NCBI GenBank assembly: GCA_030442035.1
Contig: JAUJEA010000007.1
Span: 62,001-126,000, forward strand
DNA length: 64,000 nt
Source of the DNA: Splendidivirga corallicola
Lineage (GTDB): Bacteria > Bacteroidota > Bacteroidia > Cytophagales > Cyclobacteriaceae
Direction: 5' to 3'
The translations under genes were made by a program, and so were the position numbers. The notes beneath the pieces were generated by a model, which did no database searches, had not been told where the DNA came from, and saw nothing but the letters and a program-made list of their open reading frames with translations. This document shows, piece by piece, positions 51,941-60,959 of this stretch. The first letter of the stretch is position 1. Every line of letters starts with the position of its first letter.

Positions 51941-52966
51941 TTATCTAACATTGAAACCAAAACCAACGGTCAATGTTTTATATTCCTGTAACGTATAATC
52001 AGCATGCAAAGTAACAATGGCTAGTTTCACTCGAAAACCGGCCGTAGCCCGAACCCCACTGCTTTTAAAATTGAGGTTCAATGGATCCGTTAGTGTTTTT
52101 CTTCCACCTATATCAAAAGTACCGTTTAATCTAAAGTCCGATTTAACGGCATTATAACCTAACCCTCCATATATGGTTAAAACTGCTATTTTTTTGGAGG
52201 CAAGAATTTGATAGGTCCAGGCATTCACATCAAAAACACCTACCTGATCATTCGATCCTGTATTAAACTCAGAGTCTGTAAAATCATAACTTGTTTCTAA
52301 ATCTGTAAAAGCAATTAATACCGATAGATCGAAAGGCAATAATTTTATTCCCGGGATCCACTGCTTTACATCATGCATGATACCAATACCAAGCAATTTT
52401 ACCTTCACATCATCAAAGTCCAGACTTGGAGTATATCTCAGTTTCAAATCAGTTCCCTTGGGTATTCCTATTCCTAATTGTGCCATAGGCACTGGCACAG
52501 CATTCGTACCAATTTCATCTTTCAGATCAAGTCCATCAAGCGCTTCTATAGAAACGCCACTAGGTGGGATTGGATTCCCATTTTCATCTAAAATCTCCAA
52601 TAACGTTATAGTCTCAGTACCAAAAATGGTAGGTAACTCAGTGGAGGTTGAACCATTATCTAGTCTAATGGTATTATAATCACTATTCCTGAATGTAAAA
52701 ACCAAATCTTTGTCCGGGACAAAGGCAACATTCCCGGTAATTGTCAGGTCAAAACCCAGCAATTTGTGTGGCTTTGCGGTATTGTACCAGCCATTGGTCA
52801 TTCCAAATCCAAACCCTTTGAAAAAAGGCTCGATATAGCTTTCGACATATTTGCTGGCATCATCTGTCCCTGCCTCTAAAATTTGATCAATTTCATCTTG
52901 AGCATAGCTATTCACGCTTATTATCATAGCAAATAATATCAGGCAAGTTCCTTTGTTAATTCTCAT
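51941..52966 (-). CDS. DUF6588 family outer-membrane protein
   Basis: 341 residues. Signal peptide to about residue 22 (NSYAQ), then a helical start (DQILEAGTDDASKYVESYI) and FKGFGFGMTNGWYNTAKPH, which I recognise from DUF6588 proteins. The remainder is a predicted beta-barrel with many amphipathic strands and a terminal strand TVGFGFNVR. Function unknown; surface or transport role inferred only from the fold. A hairpin lies 75 bp upstream of the start. Confidence 0.82.
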   Translation of the reverse strand: MRINKGTCLILFAMIISVNSYAQDEIDQILEAGTDDASKYVESYIEPFFKGFGFGMTNGWYNTAKPHKLLGFDLTITGNVAFVPDKDLVFTFRNSDYNTIRLDNGSTSTELPTIFGTETITLLEILDENGNPIPPSGVSIEALDGLDLKDEIGTNAVPVPMAQLGIGIPKGTDLKLRYTPSLDFDDVKVKLLGIGIMHDVKQWIPGIKLLPFDLSVLIAFTDLETSYDFTDSEFNTGSNDQVGVFDVNAWTYQILASKKIAVLTIYGGLGYNAVKSDFRLNGTFDIGGRKTLTDPLNLNFKSSGVRATAGFRVKLAIVTLHADYTLQEYKTLTVGFGFNVR

Positions 52967-53040
52967 AGTTAGTTTTAATACTTTTAATAGTTAACTCTAC
53001 AAAAATTGTTATTCTAAATTGAAATAAATAAGTGCTTTGC

Positions 53041-53066
53041 TTTATAAACTTACACAAGTTTGTAAA
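53041..53066. promoter_or_regulatory. Inverted repeat upstream of DUF6588 gene
   Basis: TTTATAAACTT (53041-53051) pairs with AAGTTTGTAAA (53056-53066), eleven pairs with one G-U, four-base loop. Lacks a T-tract; may be an operator or a leader hairpin. Confidence 0.35.
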
Positions 53067-53201
53067 CACATTATTAGCAAATCGAGGAATTCTAAGAATT
53101 ATTTTCAAAGACAATCAGGCCTATTTATAACATTGAAAATCAGCAAAAAGCATCACATTCCTAACTAATCAAGCTTAGTTTTTGAAATAGGTATTCGCAC
53201 T

Positions 53202-53230
53202 TTTGTTTTTAGTAAGCTTTCGTAATTTTG
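53202..53230 (+). promoter_or_regulatory. Promoter of waaA
   Basis: TTTG at 53202-53205 and TAATTTTG at 53223-53230, 17 bases apart: one of the best Bacteroidota-type matches in the window. Expected start near 53237, 22 bp before the waaA ATG. Confidence 0.6.
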
Positions 53231-53258
53231 TGGCTCTTTAAAGTCAGGATTGATCTAT

Positions 53259-54515
53259 ATGGCAATTTACCTTTATAATGTTTCCATTTTCCTGTTAAAA
53301 GTAGCTGCATATATTGGAGCTATCTTTAGCAAAAAAACCAAACTTTTTGTTGATGGAAGGAAAGGTCTTATTGAAGCAATAAGCAATGACCTAAAGGAGA
53401 ATATTGCGCCCATAGCCTGGTTTCATTGTGCTTCATTGGGGGAGTTTGAACAGGGAAGACCAGTTATGGAGTCGTTTAAAAAAGAGTTCCCTGATTATCT
53501 AATCGTACTCACATTTTTCTCACCATCGGGCTTTGAGGTTAGAAAAAATTATAGCGGCGCAGATTTCATCTATTATTTACCTTTAGATACAGCTAAAAAT
53601 GCGCGATTGTTTATATCGATCGTCAATCCTACGCTAGCCTACTTTGTGAAGTATGAATTTTGGCATCATTTCATTCGAGAACTTTATAAAAATCAAATTC
53701 CCATTATTTCTATCTCTTCCATTTTCCGCCGGGATCAACTTTTCTTTAAAAACTATGGTAGCTTCTATAGAGAAATTCTTTTTCGTTTTAATCATTTCTT
53801 TGTTCAAAATGTGCTGTCAAAAGAATTACTTAATGATATAGGTATCAAACAAATTACCGTATCAGGAGATACCAGATTTGACAGAGTATTTTCTATTTGT
53901 CAGGCAACTCAAAATCTACCGCTCATTGAGAAATTCTGTAAAGAGAAACTACTCATGGTTATTGGTAGCAGTTGGCCTCAAGACATGGAAATATTAACTC
54001 CATTCATCAATCAAAACAGGAATAAGCTCAAATTCATTATTGCACCTCATGAGATAGGTGAAAGAAATATCAGGAAAATTGAAACGGACTTGACTTGTTC
54101 AAATGTTCGTTTATCCAAAACTTCAACCGACGAAGTATCTGATTTCGATACACTGATCATTGATAATATAGGAATGTTAAGCTCCATCTATAAATATGCT
54201 GATTTTACCTATGTAGGGGGTGCTTTTGGCAAGGGATTGCACAATATTCTTGAAGCTGCGACTTTTGGATCACCCATATTCTTTGGAAACAGGAATTACA
54301 AAAAGTTTCAGGAGGCGAATGATCTAATTGAGTTAGGGGGAGCTTTTGCGATTGGAGATTCGGATGATTTGGAACAAAAGATGTCTGAATTCATCAACGA
54401 TCCTGAATCCATTAAAAAAACCGCCAAAATCAGCACAGACTATGTGGAGCGGCATACCGGAGCAACAGAACAAATTATCAGGTATAGTATCGAAATTTTG
54501 AAAGGATCTATGTAA
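53259..54515 (+). CDS. waaA: 3-deoxy-D-manno-octulosonic acid transferase
   Basis: Transfers Kdo to lipid A in LPS synthesis at the inner membrane. 418 residues from ATG 53259 (a TTG at 53250 is in frame but less likely). GT30 features: N-terminal hydrophobic anchor, WFHCASLGEFEQGRP, LTFFSPSGFE, KYEFWHHFI, SISSIFRRDQ, and in the C-terminal half VGGAFGKGLHNILEAA with the conserved Glu. A methyltransferase gene follows 21 bp downstream. Confidence 0.94.
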   Translation: MAIYLYNVSIFLLKVAAYIGAIFSKKTKLFVDGRKGLIEAISNDLKENIAPIAWFHCASLGEFEQGRPVMESFKKEFPDYLIVLTFFSPSGFEVRKNYSGADFIYYLPLDTAKNARLFISIVNPTLAYFVKYEFWHHFIRELYKNQIPIISISSIFRRDQLFFKNYGSFYREILFRFNHFFVQNVLSKELLNDIGIKQITVSGDTRFDRVFSICQATQNLPLIEKFCKEKLLMVIGSSWPQDMEILTPFINQNRNKLKFIIAPHEIGERNIRKIETDLTCSNVRLSKTSTDEVSDFDTLIIDNIGMLSSIYKYADFTYVGGAFGKGLHNILEAATFGSPIFFGNRNYKKFQEANDLIELGGAFAIGDSDDLEQKMSEFINDPESIKKTAKISTDYVERHTGATEQIIRYSIEILKGSM

Positions 54516-54536
54516 GTCAAGCATAACTTTGGTATC

Positions 54537-55385
54537 ATGGATAAAGCATTCAAAGAAATTTTCGATCAAGTTTTTAATGAATATAAAAAAACTCCTATTG
54601 ACATTTTTGGAAATGGGAAAGGAGAAGTAGAAACTCAAGAATTAGAGGTTCTAAAATTGACCTATGAGCGAACAATTCGGGATATTACAAACTATTTTAA
54701 ACCGGTAGTTAGAAATTTTGAGGATATTAAAATCCTGGAGATTGGACCATGGGTAGGTTTTGTAAGTACCGTACTAAAAAGAATAGGATTTAACATCTCA
54801 GTCCAGGAAATACCGGATTTCGTTTGCCAAAAAAATCTTAAAGCCCACTTTGAAAATGAACAAATAAACTATTCTCCGGTTAACCTGCGCCATTACAAGT
54901 TGCCTTTCCATAACGAGGAATTCGATGCCATCATCATGTGTGAAGTCTTGGAGCATTTGAATTTCAATCCATTGCCTGTTTTATCTGAAATAAACAGAAT
55001 ATTAAAAATGGATGGGTTGTACTACTTGTCACTGCCTAATTTGGTCTCATTGCCAAACAGATTGAAATTTTTATTTGGTAAATCAGTAAATACTCCAATT
55101 CAAAAATTTTTTGACCAGTTAAAGCCGGGAACATCCGAAATAATAGGTATCCATTGGAGAGAATACACTACCGAGGAAATTAGACAGCTACTTGAAGCTA
55201 CAAGTTTCCACATTACGAGGCAATATCTATTTCATCATGGACATATTCGTAATCCAATTTTGAAGCTGCTTTTATTTCTACCCTATAAATTCCTCCCTGG
55301 CTTATTGCCTAATCAAACCACATTGGCCATTAAAACTGAAAATTGTCAATATGATTTCTTCTTTTCTGATGTTACAAAATTTTAG
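54537..55385 (+). CDS. SAM-dependent methyltransferase
   Basis: 282 residues, class I Rossmann methyltransferase. Motif I is LEIGPWVGFVS (~65-75); DAIIMCEVLEHL is motif IV with the preceding LPFHNEEF, and EINRILKMDGLYYLSLPN follows. Substrate unknown. Position between waaA and rsgA may point to envelope glycan or lipid modification, but that is a guess. Residues ~195-250 form a region variable in this superfamily. Confidence 0.85.
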   Translation: MDKAFKEIFDQVFNEYKKTPIDIFGNGKGEVETQELEVLKLTYERTIRDITNYFKPVVRNFEDIKILEIGPWVGFVSTVLKRIGFNISVQEIPDFVCQKNLKAHFENEQINYSPVNLRHYKLPFHNEEFDAIIMCEVLEHLNFNPLPVLSEINRILKMDGLYYLSLPNLVSLPNRLKFLFGKSVNTPIQKFFDQLKPGTSEIIGIHWREYTTEEIRQLLEATSFHITRQYLFHHGHIRNPILKLLLFLPYKFLPGLLPNQTTLAIKTENCQYDFFFSDVTKF

Positions 55386-55446
55386 AATAACCTTAATGTA
55401 CATTCCTTCAACGGATTATTTAATTTTACTAAAACTTTCATTTTAA

Positions 55447-56364
55447 ATGCAAGGACGAGTTATCAAATCAACTGGTTCATGGTACAATGTTGTCGACAAA
55501 AACGATAAGCAATATTCCTGTAGGTTAAGAGGAAAATTCAAAATCTCCGGGATCAAAGTAACAAATCCAATCGCAGTTGGTGATTATGTTGAGTTCGAAT
55601 TGGAGAAAGAGGACGTTGGACTAATCATTAATATACTACCAAGAGAAAATTATGTTATCCGAAAATCGATCAAAAGTGCTAAGGAGGGACACATTCTTGC
55701 AGCGAACATTGATCAGGCTGTTTTAATCGTTACTTTGACAAAGCCTCGTACCTCTTTGGGTTTTATCGATCGTTTTTTAGTGACTGCGGAGGCTTTCCGG
55801 ATACCCGCAATTCTTATTTTTAATAAATCAGATTTGTATGACGATGAATTGCTTGAGTCACAAAAAGAACTATCAAAAATCTATGAAGCATTGGGATACC
55901 AAACGCTATTGGTGTCCGCCTTTAATGAGCAGGATCAACAAATATTTTATGATCTACTTAAAAATAAAACTTCACTGATAAGTGGTCATTCCGGTGTCGG
56001 TAAATCTACGTTGATCAATAAGATAGCGCCCGAAATAAATCAAAAAACTCAGGAAGTATCATCATTCGCAAATAAAGGAGTTCATACTACTACGTTTGCT
56101 GAAATGTTCAAAATAGATAGAAATTCCTATGTCATTGATTCTCCTGGAATCAAAGAATTGGGTATTTTGGATATTGAAAAGGAGGAACTCAGTCACTTTT
56201 TTCCGGAAATGAGAGCGCTTTTAGGAAAGTGTAAGTTCCACAATTGCATGCACCTGCAAGAGCCAAAATGTGCTGTAATCCAAGCTATCGAACAGGGAAA
56301 CATTGCGCTCAGCCGCTATGAAAGCTATATGAGTATTTTAGAAAACGAAGATAACAGAAGATAG
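55447..56364 (+). CDS. rsgA: Ribosome small-subunit-dependent GTPase A
   Basis: Circularly permuted GTPase acting in late 30S maturation, 305 residues. The OB-fold comes first, then G4 FNKSDL, G5 SAF, G1 SGHSGVGKSTLIN and G3 DSPGIKELG in the permuted order. The zinc motif is C-x4-C-x-H-x6-C (GKCKFHNCMHLQEPKC). Only three bases separate it from the dioxygenase gene downstream. Confidence 0.96.
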   Translation: MQGRVIKSTGSWYNVVDKNDKQYSCRLRGKFKISGIKVTNPIAVGDYVEFELEKEDVGLIINILPRENYVIRKSIKSAKEGHILAANIDQAVLIVTLTKPRTSLGFIDRFLVTAEAFRIPAILIFNKSDLYDDELLESQKELSKIYEALGYQTLLVSAFNEQDQQIFYDLLKNKTSLISGHSGVGKSTLINKIAPEINQKTQEVSSFANKGVHTTTFAEMFKIDRNSYVIDSPGIKELGILDIEKEELSHFFPEMRALLGKCKFHNCMHLQEPKCAVIQAIEQGNIALSRYESYMSILENEDNRR

Positions 56365-56367
56365 AGG

Positions 56368-57183
56368 ATGATTCTTAAATTAAATGGTCAGGAAATAAAT
56401 CTGGACATAAAAGGTGAACGCGAATTTGGTGCCGAGGTAAATCTACTGCAAAATGATGATGACCTCACCTCCGGAACCGATTGGAAAGAAGTCGGTTATA
56501 CTATTGAGTCATTTCTTGATGAATCTCATTTCAGTGCTTTTGAAATTGGTATAAAGAATTTAATTATAAATTACTTAAAAGAGTGCCATTTTGAGATTGA
56601 GGACAATTTTGATCTGGCTCATTATCATTTGTTAATTGGGGAACATTATGAAAAGCACCTAAATGTAATAAACAAAACCAAGCTAATTGAAAACAAAAAT
56701 TTTCCTATAGATATCTCAATTCTGGAGCAAAGAATCTCTGAAATTTGTAATGTTCCGGTAGTGGTCAAAAATCCACACACAAAAGAAGAAGTTTTTCATT
56801 TAAGAATCATCAGACCTAACACAACGGATCATAACCCTTTGCATCGAGATATCTGGCAAGAGGAAAATAAAGATGCCATTAATCTTTTTGTTCCCATTAT
56901 TGGTTGCAACGAATTATCCTCTTTACCCTTAGTTCCAGGAAGTCATAAATGGCCTGAAAGCTATACAGAGCGAACTAAAAAAGGCGCCATTGTAAACAAT
57001 ATCAAGTTTAACGTACCTGGTCTGACACAATCCAAAAAAGAGCTGAATATTATCCGTCCGAATCCAAAAAGAAATGAGGTCCTGGTTTTCTCTCCTTATT
57101 TAATTCATGGAGGAGCGATTAACTTGAATGACCACCTTACAAGAATTTCGCTTGAGGTGAGGCTTTGGAGAAAAATGGAATGA
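56368..57183 (+). CDS. PhyH-like 2-oxoglutarate/Fe(II) dioxygenase
   Basis: 271 residues. The metal triad fits LHRDIW (His159, Asp161) and YLIHGG (His247), and the 2OG-binding Arg lies in the C-terminal RISLEVRL. The core strand LVPGSHKWPE is typical of phytanoyl-CoA-dioxygenase-like proteins. N-terminal ~120 residues are helical and specific to this subgroup. Substrate unknown. Directly follows rsgA (three-base gap), suggesting co-translation, and faces the glycan operon. Confidence 0.82.
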   Translation: MILKLNGQEINLDIKGEREFGAEVNLLQNDDDLTSGTDWKEVGYTIESFLDESHFSAFEIGIKNLIINYLKECHFEIEDNFDLAHYHLLIGEHYEKHLNVINKTKLIENKNFPIDISILEQRISEICNVPVVVKNPHTKEEVFHLRIIRPNTTDHNPLHRDIWQEENKDAINLFVPIIGCNELSSLPLVPGSHKWPESYTERTKKGAIVNNIKFNVPGLTQSKKELNIIRPNPKRNEVLVFSPYLIHGGAINLNDHLTRISLEVRLWRKME

Positions 57184-57204
57184 TTATTTCAATGAAGTTT
57201 ACGA

Positions 57205-58161
57205 TCAAGCATATCGCAATTTCATGTAAAGGTTTCTTAAAAAGGAAAATCGAATTCTATAACGACTTATCGCTCGCAGTAACTTATAAAATGCATTCAC
57301 CTCATCCAGTTCCGCAAGCATTTTAAGGAACATATCTGCTTCTCTAAAATTTTCAGAAAAAACAGATTGCCTTATTTCATATTTAATTCTGTTTATCAAT
57401 GCTTTTTTTTCTTTATCATTTTCAATCAAACCAACTATCTTACCGCAAATGATAAAAGTTGATTCCAACTGTGGGTCCCCCGGTATATACCATCTCGATG
57501 AAAATGAATTTTTCAACCTCCTTACTTTAGTTAGAACCTCATCCTGATAGGCATATCTGAATAATCTGGAAGATCGAATCCAAAAATCATAATCTTCATA
57601 GGCCAATGACTCATCATAACCACCCAGCACTTCCAACACCTCCCTTTTAAACATCATCGAAGGCGTTGAAATAAAATAAGTTTCAATCAGCTCTGAAAAA
57701 ATATCTCCTTGCGGAATTGTTTGAATGGTTCGCCCGGTTGAATCAATTTCATAGTGGTATTTGATAAACTCTCCGTTTTCATCGACATAAGCTGAGTTTG
57801 AAAAAATAACTCCGTATCTCTCATCCAAACTTTGAAAAAAACCTACTTGTTTTTCTATTCTATCCTTATAAAGAATATCATCGGTTGCTAAATCTATAAT
57901 GTATTTTCCTTTCGATATTTCGAGTCCCCGATTAAATGCCGCACAATTGCCGATATTCTCAGGTAACTTTATGCACTGGATTTTTGGATAATCTGATAGA
58001 ATTTTATCCATGACCAGTGCACTATCATCTGTACTACCATCATCAATCATAATAATTTCAATTGATCCATAGGTTTGTCCAACAACCGAATCAATGCATT
58101 CTTTAAGATAAAGAGCATGGTTATAACATAAGCAGATAACGGTAACTAGCGGCTCATTCAT
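57205..58161 (-). CDS. Glycosyltransferase family 2
   Basis: 318 residues. GT-A fold: VTVICLCYNHALYLKECIDS at the N-terminus, MIDDGSTDDS, the DxD-like region DLATDDIL, and a downstream YEDYDFWIRSSR, typical of GT2 acceptor sites. The enzyme should add a sugar to a growing surface glycan; donor and acceptor unknown. Last gene of the five-gene minus-strand glycan group. Confidence 0.92.
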   Translation of the reverse strand: MNEPLVTVICLCYNHALYLKECIDSVVGQTYGSIEIIMIDDGSTDDSALVMDKILSDYPKIQCIKLPENIGNCAAFNRGLEISKGKYIIDLATDDILYKDRIEKQVGFFQSLDERYGVIFSNSAYVDENGEFIKYHYEIDSTGRTIQTIPQGDIFSELIETYFISTPSMMFKREVLEVLGGYDESLAYEDYDFWIRSSRLFRYAYQDEVLTKVRRLKNSFSSRWYIPGDPQLESTFIICGKIVGLIENDKEKKALINRIKYEIRQSVFSENFREADMFLKMLAELDEVNAFYKLLRAISRYRIRFSFLRNLYMKLRYA

Positions 58162-58195
58162 GATTTTATTCCTAATCTTGCATTATAACTTTTTT

Positions 58196-59437
58196 TTATT
58201 CCCTTTTATCTTTTTCGGCATAATGGTAGAGAGATGAAAAATGCTTAATCATACTAATTGCATGCTTCACTACTAACTTATAGCCAACGCTTTCAGGAAG
58301 GTGTCTGCCTAAAAAAAGATTATAACGACTTTTATGATTTAATGAAATGTCCTGAATTATATTATCAATTTTAAAATCCGGTAATATCTCAATAAAGCCA
58401 GCTGCAAGTGAGGTTGGAATAAGCATATTTGAGCCATGAACACCTATAACCAAATGACTCTTTTGGTATTCTGTACACCAATTAATTTCTATATGCTCAT
58501 CAATAAGCCCATCAACTCTCAGATCGATGATTGTGCTATTCAAATTCCCTGTTCTTCCCAAGCCAGTAGCTACCAAACGCACGTCTTTAAGTCTTTTTTT
58601 TAAGGCTTTTGCCGTTTTGTTTATAAGCCCATTTTGTCTTCGAATAAAGTACCATTTGAAGGTATCAATTAGATTTACTTTTTTCAATAACAAATAAAGC
58701 TGGCTTTCAATCCGGGATCCTATCCAAAAGCGATCCTCTCTTAACACAAAGGAAATCTGTAGTGTCAAAGTTTCGAATTCGGAGAGATTAAATCTATTCT
58801 GTTTGACAAAATGCTCAAGATTAATATTTGAAGTATCCAAATATGGGTATGTTTTACTCAAATAAACTGTAGTAAATCTTTTCAACTCCTCCCCAACAAA
58901 TTCATTCATATTCCCGATCCAATTCTTAAAAAGACCTAAGGGTGCATTAACGTACCATATTTCGGATATACCGTGCGGAACCAGCCAGACAAAGTTCTTA
59001 GGTATAATCACAACCAAACCCAAATCCGGATTTTCTTTCAAATGCCTCTCAATATTCATGAGTCTATAAAATACATGACCATAGCAGCTATCCAGACAGT
59101 TGAGAAGAATAACATCATCGGAGTTCTTAAATATTTTTTTTCCGAACTGAACACTTACTCTTTCCTGCTTAAAGAAAGCTTTAAAAAGTGGCTCTCCAAA
59201 CCATATCTTAGCCCCATTGGAGCATTTGAAGTTATTACCTTCCTCATCAAAAGAGACTGGAAAGCTTATGGCATGTCCAATAAATGGTGTATGATAAAAT
59301 TGAATAGAACATTGATTGCAACGACATTTCACCAATAAGTTGGACCCACCAAATAAAGTCTCTTGGATCTCATAATGCTTCCCCTGACATTTTGGGCATG
59401 AAAAGTCAGTTTTATTTTTTAAAGGGAATTCAATCAT
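58196..59437 (-). CDS. GT61-like glycosyltransferase with N-terminal zinc ribbon
   Basis: 413 residues. The N-terminus has CPKC (Cys14, Cys17) and CRCNQC (Cys38, Cys40, Cys43), a likely zinc ribbon. The C-terminal half contains HLVIGVHGSNMLIPTSLAAG followed by EILPD, reminiscent of the GT61 family HGA/GLTN-type motif and the glutamate-containing end. Similarity is by motif only, so the class is uncertain. Lies between GT2 and the flippase gene in the same operon, consistent with surface-glycan assembly. Confidence 0.68.
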   Translation of the reverse strand: MIEFPLKNKTDFSCPKCQGKHYEIQETLFGGSNLLVKCRCNQCSIQFYHTPFIGHAISFPVSFDEEGNNFKCSNGAKIWFGEPLFKAFFKQERVSVQFGKKIFKNSDDVILLNCLDSCYGHVFYRLMNIERHLKENPDLGLVVIIPKNFVWLVPHGISEIWYVNAPLGLFKNWIGNMNEFVGEELKRFTTVYLSKTYPYLDTSNINLEHFVKQNRFNLSEFETLTLQISFVLREDRFWIGSRIESQLYLLLKKVNLIDTFKWYFIRRQNGLINKTAKALKKRLKDVRLVATGLGRTGNLNSTIIDLRVDGLIDEHIEINWCTEYQKSHLVIGVHGSNMLIPTSLAAGFIEILPDFKIDNIIQDISLNHKSRYNLFLGRHLPESVGYKLVVKHAISMIKHFSSLYHYAEKDKRE

Positions 59438-59555
59438 CGAGCTTAAGCTTTACTTCAACTAGTCCGTAAATTTGCCCCACTTCAGTGAGAATAATATTTT
59501 TATTTCTCAGAAATTGCTCTTTTACCAGAACAATATCAATTATTTTATTAAATCA

Positions 59556-60959
59556 TTATGTTTTGCTATCTGCCAAGAGAAACTCTCGTATGTAAAGGAA
59601 AAATCTAATCAACGCGTAAGTCCCGATAAAGATCAACGGGTATAACATGAAATACCGCATTTCGAAAAATATCAAGACGAAAAGAAAGGCTACCACCACA
59701 TAGTTAACTATCCATATTTCAAGTATCTCCTTCATAGAAAACTTGAATGATTTGTAAAACCCAAAATAACAAAGTGATGGAATCACAATGAATAATGTAT
59801 TTAAAATAAAGAAATAAATCATTGTCTTCATAGAGAAGAAAACGCCTACCGTAAGGGCTCCAATGGTTGAAATACCAGCAATTGTACCATGCTGGTGCAG
59901 TCTCTTTTCTTCTCTAAACAAAATAAATAAAATAGGTGTTGTTCCTGATATAACGTATAACACCATAGGAATTGCCAAAAGACCTAAATAGTCACCAACC
60001 CTACTCCAATTTTCACCCCATAAAAAAGTGGAAATTTCAAATGGAAAGTATAACAATAAAATCCATGGAACAATTGAAATTGATGAAATCAAATGAAGGA
60101 GCTTTTTGTATTCCTGTTTAATATATTCTGGCTGATCAAATTTTTCCTGAAAAATTGGGAAAAACACATTACGAAACAAAGGTGCCAAAAAAACTGAGGG
60201 GAGATTGACAAGCATATAAGCTCTATTATAAATTCCCAGATCAGATTTTCCATAAAGCCTGCCAATTAAGAATTTATCAGCATTTTTCTCCCAATAATTC
60301 GTAAAGTTAAAACTCCCAAGATGTATAAACAGAGAACCAAACTTTATCCTTATCAATTTTAAATCTGCTCTTGTTAACAATCTAAAAGGCACTCTGTGAA
60401 ATGATCTGTAATAATAAAAATATATAAAGGGTGATAGCATATATGGTAAAACAAGAGACCAATAAGAAAAGCCCGAAACCGCCAGAATGAATATAAGTAA
60501 AACCGTAAAAGATGCGACCAAAAATTCCGTTCGTGCGGTAATGATAAACTTTTTTTTCTTTAATAACACCGCCTCGGAGGTCAGGGGTAATCTACGTATG
60601 AACAGTATAAATGCATATAATAATGAGAGATGGAATAATCTATTGTCATGAAAAAAAATGGAAATTGGGTAGGCCAGTAGTAAAAGAATGAGGCCTATTA
60701 AAGCACCATTCAATAAAAAAAATGTCTGAGCAATAGAAAGAAACCTCGAATCTTCTTTCTCTCTGACTATTGCCGATGTAAACCCCAAATCAGAAAATAA
60801 CGCCAGGAAATTGTAAAAGATAAGGACAACAGCCACAACACCATATTCATCAGGAGTCAGATATCTTGAAATAAAAATGGAGCCTAAAAAAACAACAAAC
60901 TCTCCTGTATACTTGTAGCCGCCAACTTTAAGAAAATTTTGGAGTAAGCTCCTTTGCAT
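59556..60959 (-). CDS. Wzx-like oligosaccharide flippase
   Basis: 467 residues, about twelve to fourteen hydrophobic segments (MATE/PST superfamily). The N-terminus has GEFVVFLGSIFISRYLTPDEYG and SAIVREKED, typical of polysaccharide-biosynthesis flippases that move lipid-linked oligosaccharides across the inner membrane. The partner Wzy polymerase is not in the window. One base separates it from the GNAT/FemAB-like gene, so they are co-translated. Confidence 0.93.
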   Translation of the reverse strand: MQRSLLQNFLKVGGYKYTGEFVVFLGSIFISRYLTPDEYGVVAVVLIFYNFLALFSDLGFTSAIVREKEDSRFLSIAQTFFLLNGALIGLILLLLAYPISIFFHDNRLFHLSLLYAFILFIRRLPLTSEAVLLKKKKFIITARTEFLVASFTVLLIFILAVSGFSYWSLVLPYMLSPFIYFYYYRSFHRVPFRLLTRADLKLIRIKFGSLFIHLGSFNFTNYWEKNADKFLIGRLYGKSDLGIYNRAYMLVNLPSVFLAPLFRNVFFPIFQEKFDQPEYIKQEYKKLLHLISSISIVPWILLLYFPFEISTFLWGENWSRVGDYLGLLAIPMVLYVISGTTPILFILFREEKRLHQHGTIAGISTIGALTVGVFFSMKTMIYFFILNTLFIVIPSLCYFGFYKSFKFSMKEILEIWIVNYVVVAFLFVLIFFEMRYFMLYPLIFIGTYALIRFFLYIREFLLADSKT

